DNA from: Flavobacteriaceae bacterium UBA3591
GTDB taxonomy: Bacteria > Bacteroidota > Bacteroidia > Flavobacteriales > Flavobacteriaceae
Direction: 5' to 3'
Assembly (NCBI GenBank): GCA_002375695.1
Contig: DFMO01000006.1
Location: 310,001 to 374,000 of the forward strand
DNA length: 64,000 nucleotides
The position numbers and the translations under genes were made by a program. Positions 16,753 through 25,658 of the stretch are shown here, piece after piece. The first letter of the stretch is position 1, and every line of letters begins with the position of its first letter. The notes under the pieces were generated by a model, which saw nothing but the letters and a program-made list of their open reading frames with translations, was not told the origin of the DNA and searched no databases.

Positions 16753-18660
16753 ATGAGCAATTATCACATAAAAAATTTAGAAGAATATTTTCATGTTTAC
16801 AGAAAATCGGTTCGCGACCCAGAAAACTTTTGGGAAGAAATTGCCGAAGAGAATTTTTTATGGCGAAAACGCTGGAACAAGGTGTTAGAACACGACCCTT
16901 CAAAAAGTGAAGTGTCGTGGTATAAAGGAGCAAAATTAAATATCACCGAAAACTGTATCGATAGGCATATTTACACACGGGGTAACAAAACTGCCATTAT
17001 TTTTGAGCCTAACAATCCTAACGAGGCTGCCCAACATATAACTTACAAACAATTACACGAACGCGTTTGCAGGTTAGCAAATGTGTTGTTAGACCACGGA
17101 ATAAAAAAAGGTGATAGAGTGTGTATTTACCTTCCAATGATTCCTGAATTGGCTGTTTCAATATTGGCTTGCGCTAGGATTGGAGCTATCCACTCGGTAG
17201 TTTTTGCAGGGTTTTCGGCAAGTGCGTTACAAACCCGAATAAACGATTCTAATTGTAAAATGGTAATTACGGCCGACGGTTCGTACCGCGGAAGTAAAAC
17301 AATAGATTTAAAAAAGATTGTAGACGAAGCCTTAACGTCTTGCCCAGGGGTAGAAACTGTACTGGTAGCAAAACGAATTAATAGCGATATTTTTATGAAG
17401 ACAAATCGCGACAAGTGGTTACAACCATTATTAGATGAGGCTTACCACGAGTGCGTTCCTGTAATTATGGATGCCGAAGACCCACTTTTTATTTTGTACA
17501 CTTCGGGCTCTACTGGAAAACCAAAAGGTATGGTACATACTACGGCAGGTTATATGGTTTATACTGCATATACCTTTAAAAATGTTTTTCAGTACCGCGA
17601 AGACGATGTGTATTGGTGTACTGCAGACATTGGGTGGATTACCGGTCATAGTTATATTGTTTACGGGCCATTGGCAAATGGTGCTACAACTTTAATGTTT
17701 GAAGGAGTACCCTCCTACCCAGATTTTGGACGCTTTTGGCAAGTGGTAGAAAAACACAAAGTAACTCAGTTTTATACTGCACCTACAGCCATTAGAGCCT
17801 TGGCTAAAGAACGCTTAGATTTTTCGGAAAATTACGATCTATCTTCCTTAAAAGTTTTAGGCAGTGTTGGCGAACCTATTAATGAGGAGGCATGGCATTG
17901 GTACGACGAAAATATAGGAAAACGTAAGTGCCCCATTGTAGATACGTGGTGGCAAACTGAAACAGGCGGAATTATGATTTCGCCCATACCCTACGCTACA
18001 CCCACCATTCCTACCTACGCAACATTACCACTCCCAGGCATTCAACCAGCTTTAATGGATGAAAATGGCGAAGAATTAAAAGGCAATTTAGTGAGTGGCC
18101 GACTGTGTATAAAATACCCTTGGCCTGGTATGGCACGTACCATTTGGGGTAATCATAAACGGTATCGAGAAACGTATTTTAGTGCTTACAAAAATAAATA
18201 TTTCACAGGAGATGGTGCCCTTAGAGACAGTACAGGGTATTACCGTATTACAGGGCGCGTTGACGATGTTATTATTGTTTCGGGACATAACTTAGGGACT
18301 GCCCCAATTGAAGATGCCATAAACGAACACCCTGCAGTGGCCGAAAGTGCGATTGTTGGATTTCCGCACGAGGTTAAAGGCACAGCACTTTATGGCTTTG
18401 TTATTCTAAAAGAAATTGGTGAAAGCCGGGTGCACGACAATTTACGGCAAGAAATTAATCAAGTTATAACTGAACACGTTGGCCCCATTGCAAAACTTGA
18501 TAAAATTCAATTTACGTCAGGACTTCCAAAAACGCGAAGTGGTAAAATAATGCGCCGTATTCTTCGGAAAATTGCCGAAAAAGAAACAGATAATTTAGGT
18601 GACATTTCTACATTGTTAAATCCGGGTGTTGTGCAAGAAATAATCGATGGAGCCGTGTAA
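16753..18660 (+). CDS. acs: Acetyl-CoA synthetase (acetate-CoA ligase)
   Basis: A 635-residue AMP-forming enzyme that converts acetate, ATP and CoA to acetyl-CoA in the cytoplasm. The nucleotide-binding loop YTSGSTGKPKG lies near 250, WWQTETGG near 398, and the C-terminal PKTRSGKIMRR near 596 carries the lysine that is acetylated for regulation in homologues. The N-terminal extension with FWEEIAEENFLWRKRW is typical of Acs. Length fits the family (about 630-650). It has its own transcript by spacing: 206 bp of divergent intergenic DNA precede it. Confidence 0.95.
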   Translation: MSNYHIKNLEEYFHVYRKSVRDPENFWEEIAEENFLWRKRWNKVLEHDPSKSEVSWYKGAKLNITENCIDRHIYTRGNKTAIIFEPNNPNEAAQHITYKQLHERVCRLANVLLDHGIKKGDRVCIYLPMIPELAVSILACARIGAIHSVVFAGFSASALQTRINDSNCKMVITADGSYRGSKTIDLKKIVDEALTSCPGVETVLVAKRINSDIFMKTNRDKWLQPLLDEAYHECVPVIMDAEDPLFILYTSGSTGKPKGMVHTTAGYMVYTAYTFKNVFQYREDDVYWCTADIGWITGHSYIVYGPLANGATTLMFEGVPSYPDFGRFWQVVEKHKVTQFYTAPTAIRALAKERLDFSENYDLSSLKVLGSVGEPINEEAWHWYDENIGKRKCPIVDTWWQTETGGIMISPIPYATPTIPTYATLPLPGIQPALMDENGEELKGNLVSGRLCIKYPWPGMARTIWGNHKRYRETYFSAYKNKYFTGDGALRDSTGYYRITGRVDDVIIVSGHNLGTAPIEDAINEHPAVAESAIVGFPHEVKGTALYGFVILKEIGESRVHDNLRQEINQVITEHVGPIAKLDKIQFTSGLPKTRSGKIMRRILRKIAEKETDNLGDISTLLNPGVVQEIIDGAV

Positions 18661-18774
18661 ACCAAATATTAAGAAAGAAATTAAATACAATTAAACACTG
18701 ATTTTTTTATAAAAACTGCATTTTTTCCGTAGCTTAGTAAACATATTACTAACCTTTTACGAATACTATCTATT

Positions 18775-19329
18775 ATGAAACTGAATTTTCGCAACTTGAA
18801 AACAGCGTTTATAATAGTATTTCTGCTACTAAGTTTTAGCACGTTTTCACAGGTTAAAAACGATACTATTCGCACCACAAACATTGATTCGACAAATATT
18901 AAAGTGGAGAAAAAATTAAGGTTTGGTACGGGTTTCGGACTTAATTTCGTGGGTGGAACAAACATAGGTTTCTCCCCCAATTTAACGTATAATTTTAATA
19001 AAAACTTAGCCTTGGGCTTTGGTGTGCAGTTTAATTATAATTCTATTAAAGAGGTACAATCTACCACCTCATACGGTGCAAATTCTATTTTTGAATATAA
19101 ACCCTTACCAACAATAATGACTATGCTCGAATTTGCACTATTACGTGTAGAATCAAAATCTGACATTGACAATAGTAAAAGAAACTTTTGGGACGCTGCC
19201 TTGTTTATTGGAGCTGGATATTTTATTACCAAAAAAATTAGTCTCGGCGCAAAATACAATGTGTTGTATGATGAAGACGAAAGTATTTACGCTAGCCCAA
19301 TAATTCCGTTTATCAATATAGGATTTTAA
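18775..19329 (+). CDS. Putative outer-membrane beta-barrel protein
   Basis: 184 residues of unknown function. An N-terminal signal peptide runs to about FSTFSQ (residue 26). From residue 47 the sequence alternates polar and aromatic residues (FGTGFGLNFVGGTNIGFSP, then LALGFGVQFNYNSI) and ends in INIGF. A terminal Phe closing a beta-strand is typical of outer-membrane barrels sorted by BamA. About eight strands would fit. It stands between acs and the hydroxylase-like gene, 31 bp before the latter. Confidence 0.7.
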   Translation: MKLNFRNLKTAFIIVFLLLSFSTFSQVKNDTIRTTNIDSTNIKVEKKLRFGTGFGLNFVGGTNIGFSPNLTYNFNKNLALGFGVQFNYNSIKEVQSTTSYGANSIFEYKPLPTIMTMLEFALLRVESKSDIDNSKRNFWDAALFIGAGYFITKKISLGAKYNVLYDEDESIYASPIIPFINIGF

Positions 19330-19360
19330 AACCTATTAAACGCTAAAAAAAACTGCACAA

Positions 19361-19966
19361 ATGAAAAGTGTAAAACAATACAGTGACAGAATTCAATTAC
19401 CATTTACATTTAACGTTGAAAAGCTACAAGCTGAAGCCCACGCATTAAAGCACGAACATTACGAATATTATAATGTAATTCCGTTACGCGCACCTGCACA
19501 TTTAGTGGATACTTCCCTACCATTTCCCGAACCTGCTGGCGATTATGCCGATGGTTCTTGGACGCAATGGATGAATACGCCTGCGCTGGAAAATTCGCCT
19601 TACATAAAAAGTATTGTTCAAACCTTCAGCAAACTTACTACTGTAAATTTAGTGCGTTTATTGTTTTTAGCACCTTCGTCTGTTGTAAAGGAACATACAG
19701 ATCCTACCTTGGCGTTAGAAGAAGAAAAAGCGATGATTCGCTTAACAATTCCTATAGATAACAATAAAGATGTAACGTTTTATTTAAACAACACCAAAGT
19801 GCCCATGGAGGTGGGCGAATGTTGGTATTTACGACTTGCAGATGCACACCGCGTGGTGAATAATGGCACTGCAGACCGTATAAACTTAACTATTGATGTT
19901 ATTCCGAATGATAAAATCGTGGCATTAATTACAAAAAGCGACACCCTTAAAATTATCGAAAATTAA
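19361..19966 (+). CDS. Aspartyl/asparaginyl beta-hydroxylase domain protein
   Basis: 201 residues with the double-stranded beta-helix of the Asp/Asn hydroxylase family. Candidate Fe(II) ligands are the HTD in VVKEHTDPT (about 112-114) and the distal His in LADAHRVVNNG (about 168). The arginine in TADRINLTIDV is placed to bind 2-oxoglutarate. Substrates of bacterial members include free amino acids, peptides and proteins; none is indicated here. It converges on a small gene with only one base between the stop codons. Confidence 0.82.
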   Translation: MKSVKQYSDRIQLPFTFNVEKLQAEAHALKHEHYEYYNVIPLRAPAHLVDTSLPFPEPAGDYADGSWTQWMNTPALENSPYIKSIVQTFSKLTTVNLVRLLFLAPSSVVKEHTDPTLALEEEKAMIRLTIPIDNNKDVTFYLNNTKVPMEVGECWYLRLADAHRVVNNGTADRINLTIDVIPNDKIVALITKSDTLKIIEN

Positions 19967-19967
19967 G

Positions 19968-20285
19968 TTAGTCTTTACTTTTCCAATTTCTAATTTCATC
20001 TTCAAGCGTTGTGCGCGATTTACCAGTTTTGGATTCTAAATTTTTTAAAGTTTCTGAAAACGATTCATCCTTATAATCAGATTTGCTTATGTCTAAATTG
20101 TACGTTTTTTCAAAATCTTTTGAAATCTGCTTCCACTTTTTTTCTAAATAATCGCTGTCTTCGGTTTCATTAGGTTTCGCCTCTTTGGGGTTTTCAACGT
20201 AACTATCGTTTTCCCCTGTGTTATGATGTGCAGCTTGTGCGCCTTTACCTGTGGAATGTTTCGGGTTTTGCTCTTCTGAACTCAT
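19968..20285 (-). CDS. Hydrophilic hypothetical protein
   Basis: 105 residues from the ATG at 20285, chosen because the residues upstream of it in the longer frame (start 20324) look like leader sequence. The N-terminal half (MSSEEQNPKHSTGKG...) is rich in Ser, Glu, Asn and Lys and probably disordered. The C-terminal half (about 45-105) looks like two charged helices ending in RNWKSKD. It has no signal peptide or membrane segment. No family is recognised. Confidence 0.65.
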   Translation of the reverse strand: MSSEEQNPKHSTGKGAQAAHHNTGENDSYVENPKEAKPNETEDSDYLEKKWKQISKDFEKTYNLDISKSDYKDESFSETLKNLESKTGKSRTTLEDEIRNWKSKD

Positions 20286-20485
20286 ATCAATTCTTTTAAA
20301 ATTTATAGCTTGTTTTAAAGTCAAGTTTAAACTTACAATTAGTCATACACTTTTTAACCCAAAAAATTCATAAATCCTAAGCTTGTATTAATCAACAAAT
20401 TCAATTTTAAACAATTGAATATTTCAATATAAAAACCCGCCAATTTATTAATGATTCTCTTCCTAAATAACTCAATAGCGTTTTG

Positions 20486-20493
20486 TATCTTTG
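20486..20493 (+). promoter_or_regulatory. purB: -7 promoter element of purB
   Basis: TATCTTTG matches TAnnTTTG, 20 nt upstream of the purB start codon. It gives a short leader of about 16 nt. Confidence 0.65.
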
Positions 20494-20512
20494 CGCTTTT
20501 AAAATTTGAACC

Positions 20513-21856
20513 ATGTACACCAACGCTTTACAAGCTATTTCGCCAATTGATGGTAGATACGCCACAAAAACTGCAGGGCTAATTCCTTATTTTTCTGAAG
20601 AGGCACTCATTAGATACCGAGTGCAAGTAGAAATTGAATACTTTATCGCCTTGGTAGAGTTAGATTTACCTCAACTTGCCGATTTTGACCGAAACTTGTT
20701 TTCGCAGCTACGCGATATATATCTTAAATTTTCGGTTCAAGATGCCGTTACTATTAAAGAAACTGAAAAGGTTACAAATCACGACGTTAAAGCGGTTGAA
20801 TACTTTATAAAAGAAAAGTTTGATGCTTTAAATCTTCAGAAATACAAAGAATTTATTCACTTTGGTTTAACTTCACAAGACATAAATAACACGGCAATTC
20901 CGTTGTCATTAAAAGATGCAATTAACAATATTTATGTGCCACTTTTATTAGAAGTAAAAGATAAATTAAAGGCACTTTCTAAAGAGTGGGCAGACGTACC
21001 TATGTTAGCTCGTACCCACGGTCAGCCTGCATCACCTACGCGATTAGGAAAAGAAATAGACGTTTTTACAGTAAGAATTGAAGAACAGTTCGACTTGATG
21101 AACGACATTAAAAGCGCCGCTAAATTTGGAGGTGCCACGGGTAATTTTAACGCCCATAAAGTTGCCTATCCCGATGTAGATTGGCGAGCGTTTGGAAAAC
21201 AATTTGTACAACACACTTTAGGGTTGCATCATTCCTTCCCTACTACTCAAATTGAGCATTACGACCATATGGCTGCTTTGTTTGATTGTTTAAAAAGAAT
21301 TAATACAATTTTAATCGATCTTGATAGAGATATTTGGACCTATATTTCTATGGATTATTTTAAACAAAAAATTAATAAAGGTGAAGTAGGTTCGAGCGCG
21401 ATGCCACATAAAGTAAACCCCATAGACTTTGAAAACAGCGAAGGTAACTTAGGGATGGCAAATGCTATTTTTGAATATCTTGCAGCAAAACTTCCTATAA
21501 GTCGCTTACAACGCGATCTAACCGATAGTACGGTTTTACGAAACATTGGCGTACCAATTGGCCATACGCTTATAGGTTTTCAATCTACCTTAAAAGGATT
21601 AAACAAATTGTTGTTAAATAAAACAAAGTTTGAAGAAGATCTTGAAAACAATTGGGCCGTTGTAGCCGAAGCAATTCAAACAATTTTACGCAGAGAAGGC
21701 TATCCAAATCCGTATGAAGCCTTAAAAGGCTTAACCCGTACTAACGAAGGAATTAACCAAACTTCTATTGCAAATTTTATTGAAACTTTAGATGTTGAAG
21801 AGCGCGTAAAAGCCGAAATGCGCAATATTACACCATCAAATTATACAGGTATTTAA
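20513..21856 (+). CDS. purB: Adenylosuccinate lyase
   Basis: A 447-residue enzyme of the fumarase/aspartase superfamily. It cleaves SAICAR to AICAR and adenylosuccinate to AMP, both releasing fumarate, in purine synthesis. It begins ALQAISPIDGRYATKT. TARTHGQPASPTRLG (catalytic His region, near 167) and the signature loop SSAMPHKVNPIDFENSEG (near 295) are intact. Length and order match E. coli-type PurB. Its own promoter and a strong terminator suggest a single-gene transcript. Confidence 0.97.
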   Translation: MYTNALQAISPIDGRYATKTAGLIPYFSEEALIRYRVQVEIEYFIALVELDLPQLADFDRNLFSQLRDIYLKFSVQDAVTIKETEKVTNHDVKAVEYFIKEKFDALNLQKYKEFIHFGLTSQDINNTAIPLSLKDAINNIYVPLLLEVKDKLKALSKEWADVPMLARTHGQPASPTRLGKEIDVFTVRIEEQFDLMNDIKSAAKFGGATGNFNAHKVAYPDVDWRAFGKQFVQHTLGLHHSFPTTQIEHYDHMAALFDCLKRINTILIDLDRDIWTYISMDYFKQKINKGEVGSSAMPHKVNPIDFENSEGNLGMANAIFEYLAAKLPISRLQRDLTDSTVLRNIGVPIGHTLIGFQSTLKGLNKLLLNKTKFEEDLENNWAVVAEAIQTILRREGYPNPYEALKGLTRTNEGINQTSIANFIETLDVEERVKAEMRNITPSNYTGI

Positions 21857-21883
21857 TAGTTTTTAAATATACTTACAAAATAC

Positions 21884-21919
21884 AAAAAGGCTTAATTTCT
21901 AATAAAATTAAGCCTTTTT
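21884..21919. terminator. Bidirectional terminator after purB
   Basis: Perfect 15-bp arms (21884-21898 and 21905-21919, core AGGCTTAATTT) with a 6-nt loop and A/T runs on both sides. It serves purB and the convergent DUF4252 operon. Confidence 0.88.
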
Positions 21920-21940
21920 TAATCTGAATTTTTAGATTAA

Positions 21941-22480
21941 TTAATCTTTAAAAATAGTATTTAAACCTTCTAGCTTGGAAAGGTCAAAGTCTCCTTTTTC
22001 TGCAGACCGTACAAGCATTAACATTTGGTCGGGACGCATATTGTCACCCAACAATCTAAAAACTGCAAATCCGCGATCGTCGTCACTTGCAAATACTACC
22101 ACCTCATCAATAGCGTCTTCTTCTCCTTTGTACTTTAATGAAGCGTTCCAATTATTGCTATTAAACCTTGTTAATTCTTTATAATCATCTTGGTTTAAAA
22201 TAGTTTGCAATTCGTCACGCTCCAATTTATAGGTAGCGGTATCGCCATTTGCAATAGGAAAAGCAACAACATTCACTTTTTTAATAGTATTTAAAATGTC
22301 TTTTTGTTCTTGAGTAAAGCTGCTATTTTCTCCTTGAAGTAGGCTTGTAGCAAGATCCATTTTAACAAAATTATTATCGTCTTGTTTCTCAACTAAATAC
22401 TTTTGAAGAGATTTATCGTTACAAGATACAAGGGTTAAAATTCCTAATATCGCGGCTGTAAAATATCGTAAAAGTACCAT
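21941..22480 (-). CDS. DUF4252 lipoprotein, last gene of the ECF operon
   Basis: 179 residues with a lipoprotein-type leader (LLRYFTAAILGILTLVSC, lipid Cys at about 20). The body matches the DUF4252 pattern of flavobacterial proteins: an alternating beta/alpha segment including VNVVAFPIAN and a late VVVFASDDDRGFAVFRLLG stretch. Function is unknown. It starts 2 bp after the preceding DUF4252 gene, with which it shares only remote similarity, so the pair is probably an ancient duplication. It is transcribed with the ECF sigma gene. Confidence 0.82.
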   Translation of the reverse strand: MVLLRYFTAAILGILTLVSCNDKSLQKYLVEKQDDNNFVKMDLATSLLQGENSSFTQEQKDILNTIKKVNVVAFPIANGDTATYKLERDELQTILNQDDYKELTRFNSNNWNASLKYKGEEDAIDEVVVFASDDDRGFAVFRLLGDNMRPDQMLMLVRSAEKGDFDLSKLEGLNTIFKD

Positions 22481-22482
22481 TG

Positions 22483-23022
22483 TTATTGTTTTTTCTTTTT
22501 ATCGATATTTTTTAGCTCATCGCTTCCAGGCACCTTTAATTCTGAAGTAAGTTTTGAAATTTGCTTTAAATCAATATTACCTGTAATACTCATAATTACT
22601 GTTGTAGGTTTACCTTCAACCATACCGTCAAGGTGCATTAAAAGTTCACTTACATGATTTTCATTTTTACCTTCTTTACTGTAAAACTTTATATTTTTAT
22701 CTTCATCTTTTACGCGCATAAGTTCTCCCAATGTATTTGTAGACGAAACGTATTTTGATACGGCGGCGCTCATTTTTTGAGAAACTGCGGGATTATCTGT
22801 GGTGAAAATTTTAATATTTTCCAGATCGTTTACCATCTTTAAATATGCCTGGGCTTCGGGATCTGCCGAATTTAAATCCATTTTACTCAGTAGCTTAAAC
22901 ATATTTTTAGTAACCACTACCGAAGTTACATCTTTATCATTTTCAAAAGAATCAAAAGCGTTTTGTGAGAACAAAACCATTGGCGCAATGGCCATAGTTA
23001 ATAATAATACTACTTTTTTCAT
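22483..23022 (-). CDS. DUF4252 secreted protein
   Basis: 179 residues with a cleavable signal peptide (MKKVVLLLTMAIAPMVLFSQ, likely cut near residue 20) and no lipobox, unlike its neighbour. The mature part has the DUF4252 layout with LENIKIFTTDNPAVSQKM near the middle and a late MSITGNIDLKQISKL segment. Function is unknown. Its place behind the sigma and membrane-protein genes suggests that it is an output or envelope-sensing partner of that regulon. Confidence 0.82.
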   Translation of the reverse strand: MKKVVLLLTMAIAPMVLFSQNAFDSFENDKDVTSVVVTKNMFKLLSKMDLNSADPEAQAYLKMVNDLENIKIFTTDNPAVSQKMSAAVSKYVSSTNTLGELMRVKDEDKNIKFYSKEGKNENHVSELLMHLDGMVEGKPTTVIMSITGNIDLKQISKLTSELKVPGSDELKNIDKKKKQ

Positions 23023-23042
23023 TTTATTTAGTGTTTAGGTTA

Positions 23043-23480
23043 TTATTCAAAAATTCTATTTTTAGTTTTATTAAACTGATGGACAAACGTAAGCTGTTCG
23101 GCACCTTTATTTAAATTTTCTGAAAGCAAAAGCAATGCTCTTTTACTTTCGTTAAATGCCATTAAGGCTTCTTTTTCTTCTTGGGTGTACTGCGGTTGCG
23201 AAAAATAAAACGCACCAACACCAATTAAAACAACAATCGTAGCTGCTGCAGCATACCACCTTTTACCTAACTTCTTTTCTTGAGATTTCTCAATGCTAAA
23301 AGATCGATTTGTACTTTCTGTTTTTGCGGTTTTTAACGCTTTAAAAATAGGCCCATATTCTAATAATGAATTATCGATATTATCGCTATTAAAATATTCA
23401 ATCAAAATATTGTCTTCAGCAAGGCTGGTGTTGCCTTCAAAGTAAGCTGTTAATAACTGTTTTATTTTATCCAATTCCAT
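23043..23480 (-). CDS. Single-pass membrane protein, probable anti-sigma factor
   Basis: 145 residues: a cytoplasmic N-terminal segment of about 73 residues, one transmembrane helix (WYAAAATIVVLIGVGAFYF, about 75-93), and a periplasmic tail of about 50 residues rich in charged and Leu residues. There is no recognisable zinc-binding anti-sigma motif. It overlaps the 3' end of the ECF sigma gene by 14 bp. That position and the topology are typical of anti-sigma factors that hold an ECF sigma at the membrane. The role is inferred. Confidence 0.7.
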   Translation of the reverse strand: MELDKIKQLLTAYFEGNTSLAEDNILIEYFNSDNIDNSLLEYGPIFKALKTAKTESTNRSFSIEKSQEKKLGKRWYAAAATIVVLIGVGAFYFSQPQYTQEEKEALMAFNESKRALLLLSENLNKGAEQLTFVHQFNKTKNRIFE

Positions 23481-23973
23481 AATTATAATTTTTAATCATT
23501 ACATCGCGAACTGTTTTTCTTGCTCTTGAAAGTGCTACTCGTACTGCCGTTTCATTGCTGTCGAGCATTTTGGCAATTTCAGAAAATTCAAATTGCTCTA
23601 CATCGCGCAATTGTAATACTATTCGTTGTTGTTGCGGTAAGGTTTCCATAATTTTAAAAACCATTGCCACCCCATCGTTCGCTTCAATATTTTTTTCTAC
23701 ATTTTCAGTAGTTTGATAATTACTATGTACAATTTTTAAATTAGCAGCTTGTTTAGATTTTAACCTATCTAAGCAATAATTTTTAGTCATCGTAATAGCA
23801 AACGCTTCAATATTTTTGTAGTTTTTAATATTCTTTTTTCCTTTCCACAACTTAAAAAACACTTCTTGCACGGCGTCTTCGGCTTCATCTTTTGATACCA
23901 AAATACGTTTGGCTAAACGATATAATTTATCTTTAAAAGGCATTATAGCGCTAATAAATTCAGTTTTTTCCAT
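23467..23973 (-). CDS. ECF-type RNA polymerase sigma factor
   Basis: 168 residues. Region 2 spans about 20-85, with DAVQEVFFKLWKGKK in its helix 2.2. Region 4 (about 108-158) contains LPQQQRIVLQLRDVEQFEFSEIAKML and a helix-turn-helix with ETAVRVALSRARK. Regions 1 and 3 are absent, as in group IV sigmas. It leads an operon with a membrane protein and two DUF4252 proteins, and an ECF-style promoter precedes it, suggesting autoregulation. Confidence 0.93.
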   Translation of the reverse strand: MEKTEFISAIMPFKDKLYRLAKRILVSKDEAEDAVQEVFFKLWKGKKNIKNYKNIEAFAITMTKNYCLDRLKSKQAANLKIVHSNYQTTENVEKNIEANDGVAMVFKIMETLPQQQRIVLQLRDVEQFEFSEIAKMLDSNETAVRVALSRARKTVRDVMIKNYNYGIG

Positions 23974-24009
23974 TGTGGCGTTGGTTGTTGTTGTGCTGTC
24001 TATTTAAAT

Positions 24010-24034
24010 GACGAATAGACTTAATTTTTGTTAC
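24010..24034 (-). promoter_or_regulatory. ECF-type promoter of the sigma operon (candidate autoregulation)
   Basis: On the minus strand GTAAC (24034-24030) is followed after exactly 16 bp by CGTC (24013-24010), the classic AAC/CGTC layout of ECF promoters. It lies 37-61 nt before the sigma start codon. A perfect inverted repeat (GTCTATT at 23998-24004, AATAGAC at 24014-24020) overlaps the -10 element. Confidence 0.5.
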
Positions 24035-24175
24035 ATTTCAATTAAAAGCGCAATTAACAGTATCTTTTGAAATAACGTAATTGTAGATTATTTCCAATTA
24101 AAAAAGTATATTTTTACCCTTACAATATAATTGCTAATTTCTCTGTTTTAAAGAATATTCAAACTTAAATTTTTT

Positions 24176-25588
24176 ATGAAAAGAAATATTTTCATTCTTC
24201 TTCTGGCTGTAGCCACCCTTTTTGTTTCGTGTTTTGAAGACATGGACGATAATTTTCAAACCGCGTCAACGCAAGAAATTCAAAACTTTATTTACCGCGG
24301 CTTAAATTATTATTACCTCTATAAAGCCGATACGCCAGAGTTAGCCAATGATGCGTTTACTAACCAGAGTGATTTAAATAACTTTTTAGATAATTATGAA
24401 ACGCCCGAAGCGTTATTTGAGTTTTTATTATCGCCACAAGATAGATTTAGTAATTTATTTAGTGACTACACGGTAATTGAAAATGCGTTAAGCGGAGTTT
24501 CAATTAGCAACGGTATGGAGTTTGGATTGGTGTATTACCCAGATGGTAGCAACAACGTTTTTGGCTACGTGCGCTACGTGCTGCCTAATACCGATGCCGA
24601 AAGCAAAGGATTAAAACGCGGCGATTTATTTACAACCATAGATGGCCAACAGTTAAACGATACTAATTTTAACGATTTGCTTGCGCCAAATACCTATTCT
24701 ATTGGATTGGCAACTTTTGATGGGACAAACTTTTCCCCTACGGGTGAAACGGTAGAATTAAATAAAACTCAATACACCGAGAACCCAGTTTATAAAGCTA
24801 AAACACTTACCGTAAATGGCGAAAAAATTGGCTATTTAATGTACAACGGATTTATTAAAGATTTTGACACCGAATTAAACAATGCATTTGCTCAATTTAA
24901 AGCCGAAGGAGTATCAAACCTGGTTTTAGATTTAAGATATAACGGCGGAGGTGCTGTAGAAACCGCAACAGACCTTGCCAGTATGATTACCGGGCAATTT
25001 AATGGCGAAATATTCTACAAAGAATTTTGGAATGAAGACCGACAAGCCGAAAATGCCGAAAACGGACTTTTTGATAACACAATTAGCTCTGGAGACGCCA
25101 TAAATAGTCTAAACCTCTCTAAGGTTTATATTTTAACCACAAGAAGATCGGCATCGGCTAGCGAATTGGTTTTAAACGGTTTAAAACCATATATTAACAC
25201 CGTTCAAGTGGGCGATACTACTACTGGCAAATTTCAGGCTTCATTTTTATTATACGATGCTCCTGCACCGCAGTTTAGCCGCAACGCCGCAAATCCTACG
25301 CACACCTATGCCATGTTGCCTTTGGTTTTTAAAACTGCCAATGCCAATGGAAATACAGATTTTATCGATGGTCTTTACCCCGATTTTCCGTTACAAGAAA
25401 ATTATTTCAATTTAGGCGAATTAGGAAATGAAGACGAACCTTTATTGGCTGCCGCCTTGTATGAAATTGCCGGCAGACCCATTTCTACAAACAGCACAAC
25501 CCAATCATTTAAAGAGGTTTCAGATAGTAAAACAAAGTCGCCAATAAACGAAAAAATGATACTCACTACGGAATTAGAGAATAACTAA
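24176..25588 (+). CDS. S41 family (C-terminal-processing) peptidase lipoprotein
   Basis: 470 residues. A lipobox ends at C19 (LFVSC), so the protein is membrane-anchored in the envelope. An alpha-helical cap (about 30-110) is followed by a PDZ-like domain (about 110-195, GLKRGDLFTTIDGQ). The S41 domain contains LDLRYNGGG and RRSASASELV. The Ser-Lys dyad is probably S327 and K352 (TTGKFQ); the 25-residue spacing equals that in E. coli Tsp. Substrates are unknown. It stands alone with a terminator. Confidence 0.9.
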   Translation: MKRNIFILLLAVATLFVSCFEDMDDNFQTASTQEIQNFIYRGLNYYYLYKADTPELANDAFTNQSDLNNFLDNYETPEALFEFLLSPQDRFSNLFSDYTVIENALSGVSISNGMEFGLVYYPDGSNNVFGYVRYVLPNTDAESKGLKRGDLFTTIDGQQLNDTNFNDLLAPNTYSIGLATFDGTNFSPTGETVELNKTQYTENPVYKAKTLTVNGEKIGYLMYNGFIKDFDTELNNAFAQFKAEGVSNLVLDLRYNGGGAVETATDLASMITGQFNGEIFYKEFWNEDRQAENAENGLFDNTISSGDAINSLNLSKVYILTTRRSASASELVLNGLKPYINTVQVGDTTTGKFQASFLLYDAPAPQFSRNAANPTHTYAMLPLVFKTANANGNTDFIDGLYPDFPLQENYFNLGELGNEDEPLLAAALYEIAGRPISTNSTTQSFKEVSDSKTKSPINEKMILTTELENN

Positions 25589-25600
25589 ATAGCTGCATAA

Positions 25601-25636
25601 AAAAAATCCATTGATTGTAAAACCAATGGATTTTTT
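25601..25636. terminator. Bidirectional terminator between S41 peptidase and B12 operon
   Basis: Arms AAAAAATCCATTG and CAATGGATTTTTT (13 bp) enclose a 10-nt loop, with T runs both ways. It ends two convergent transcripts. Confidence 0.85.
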
Positions 25637-25658
25637 ACAGCTAATTTTAAACAACAAA

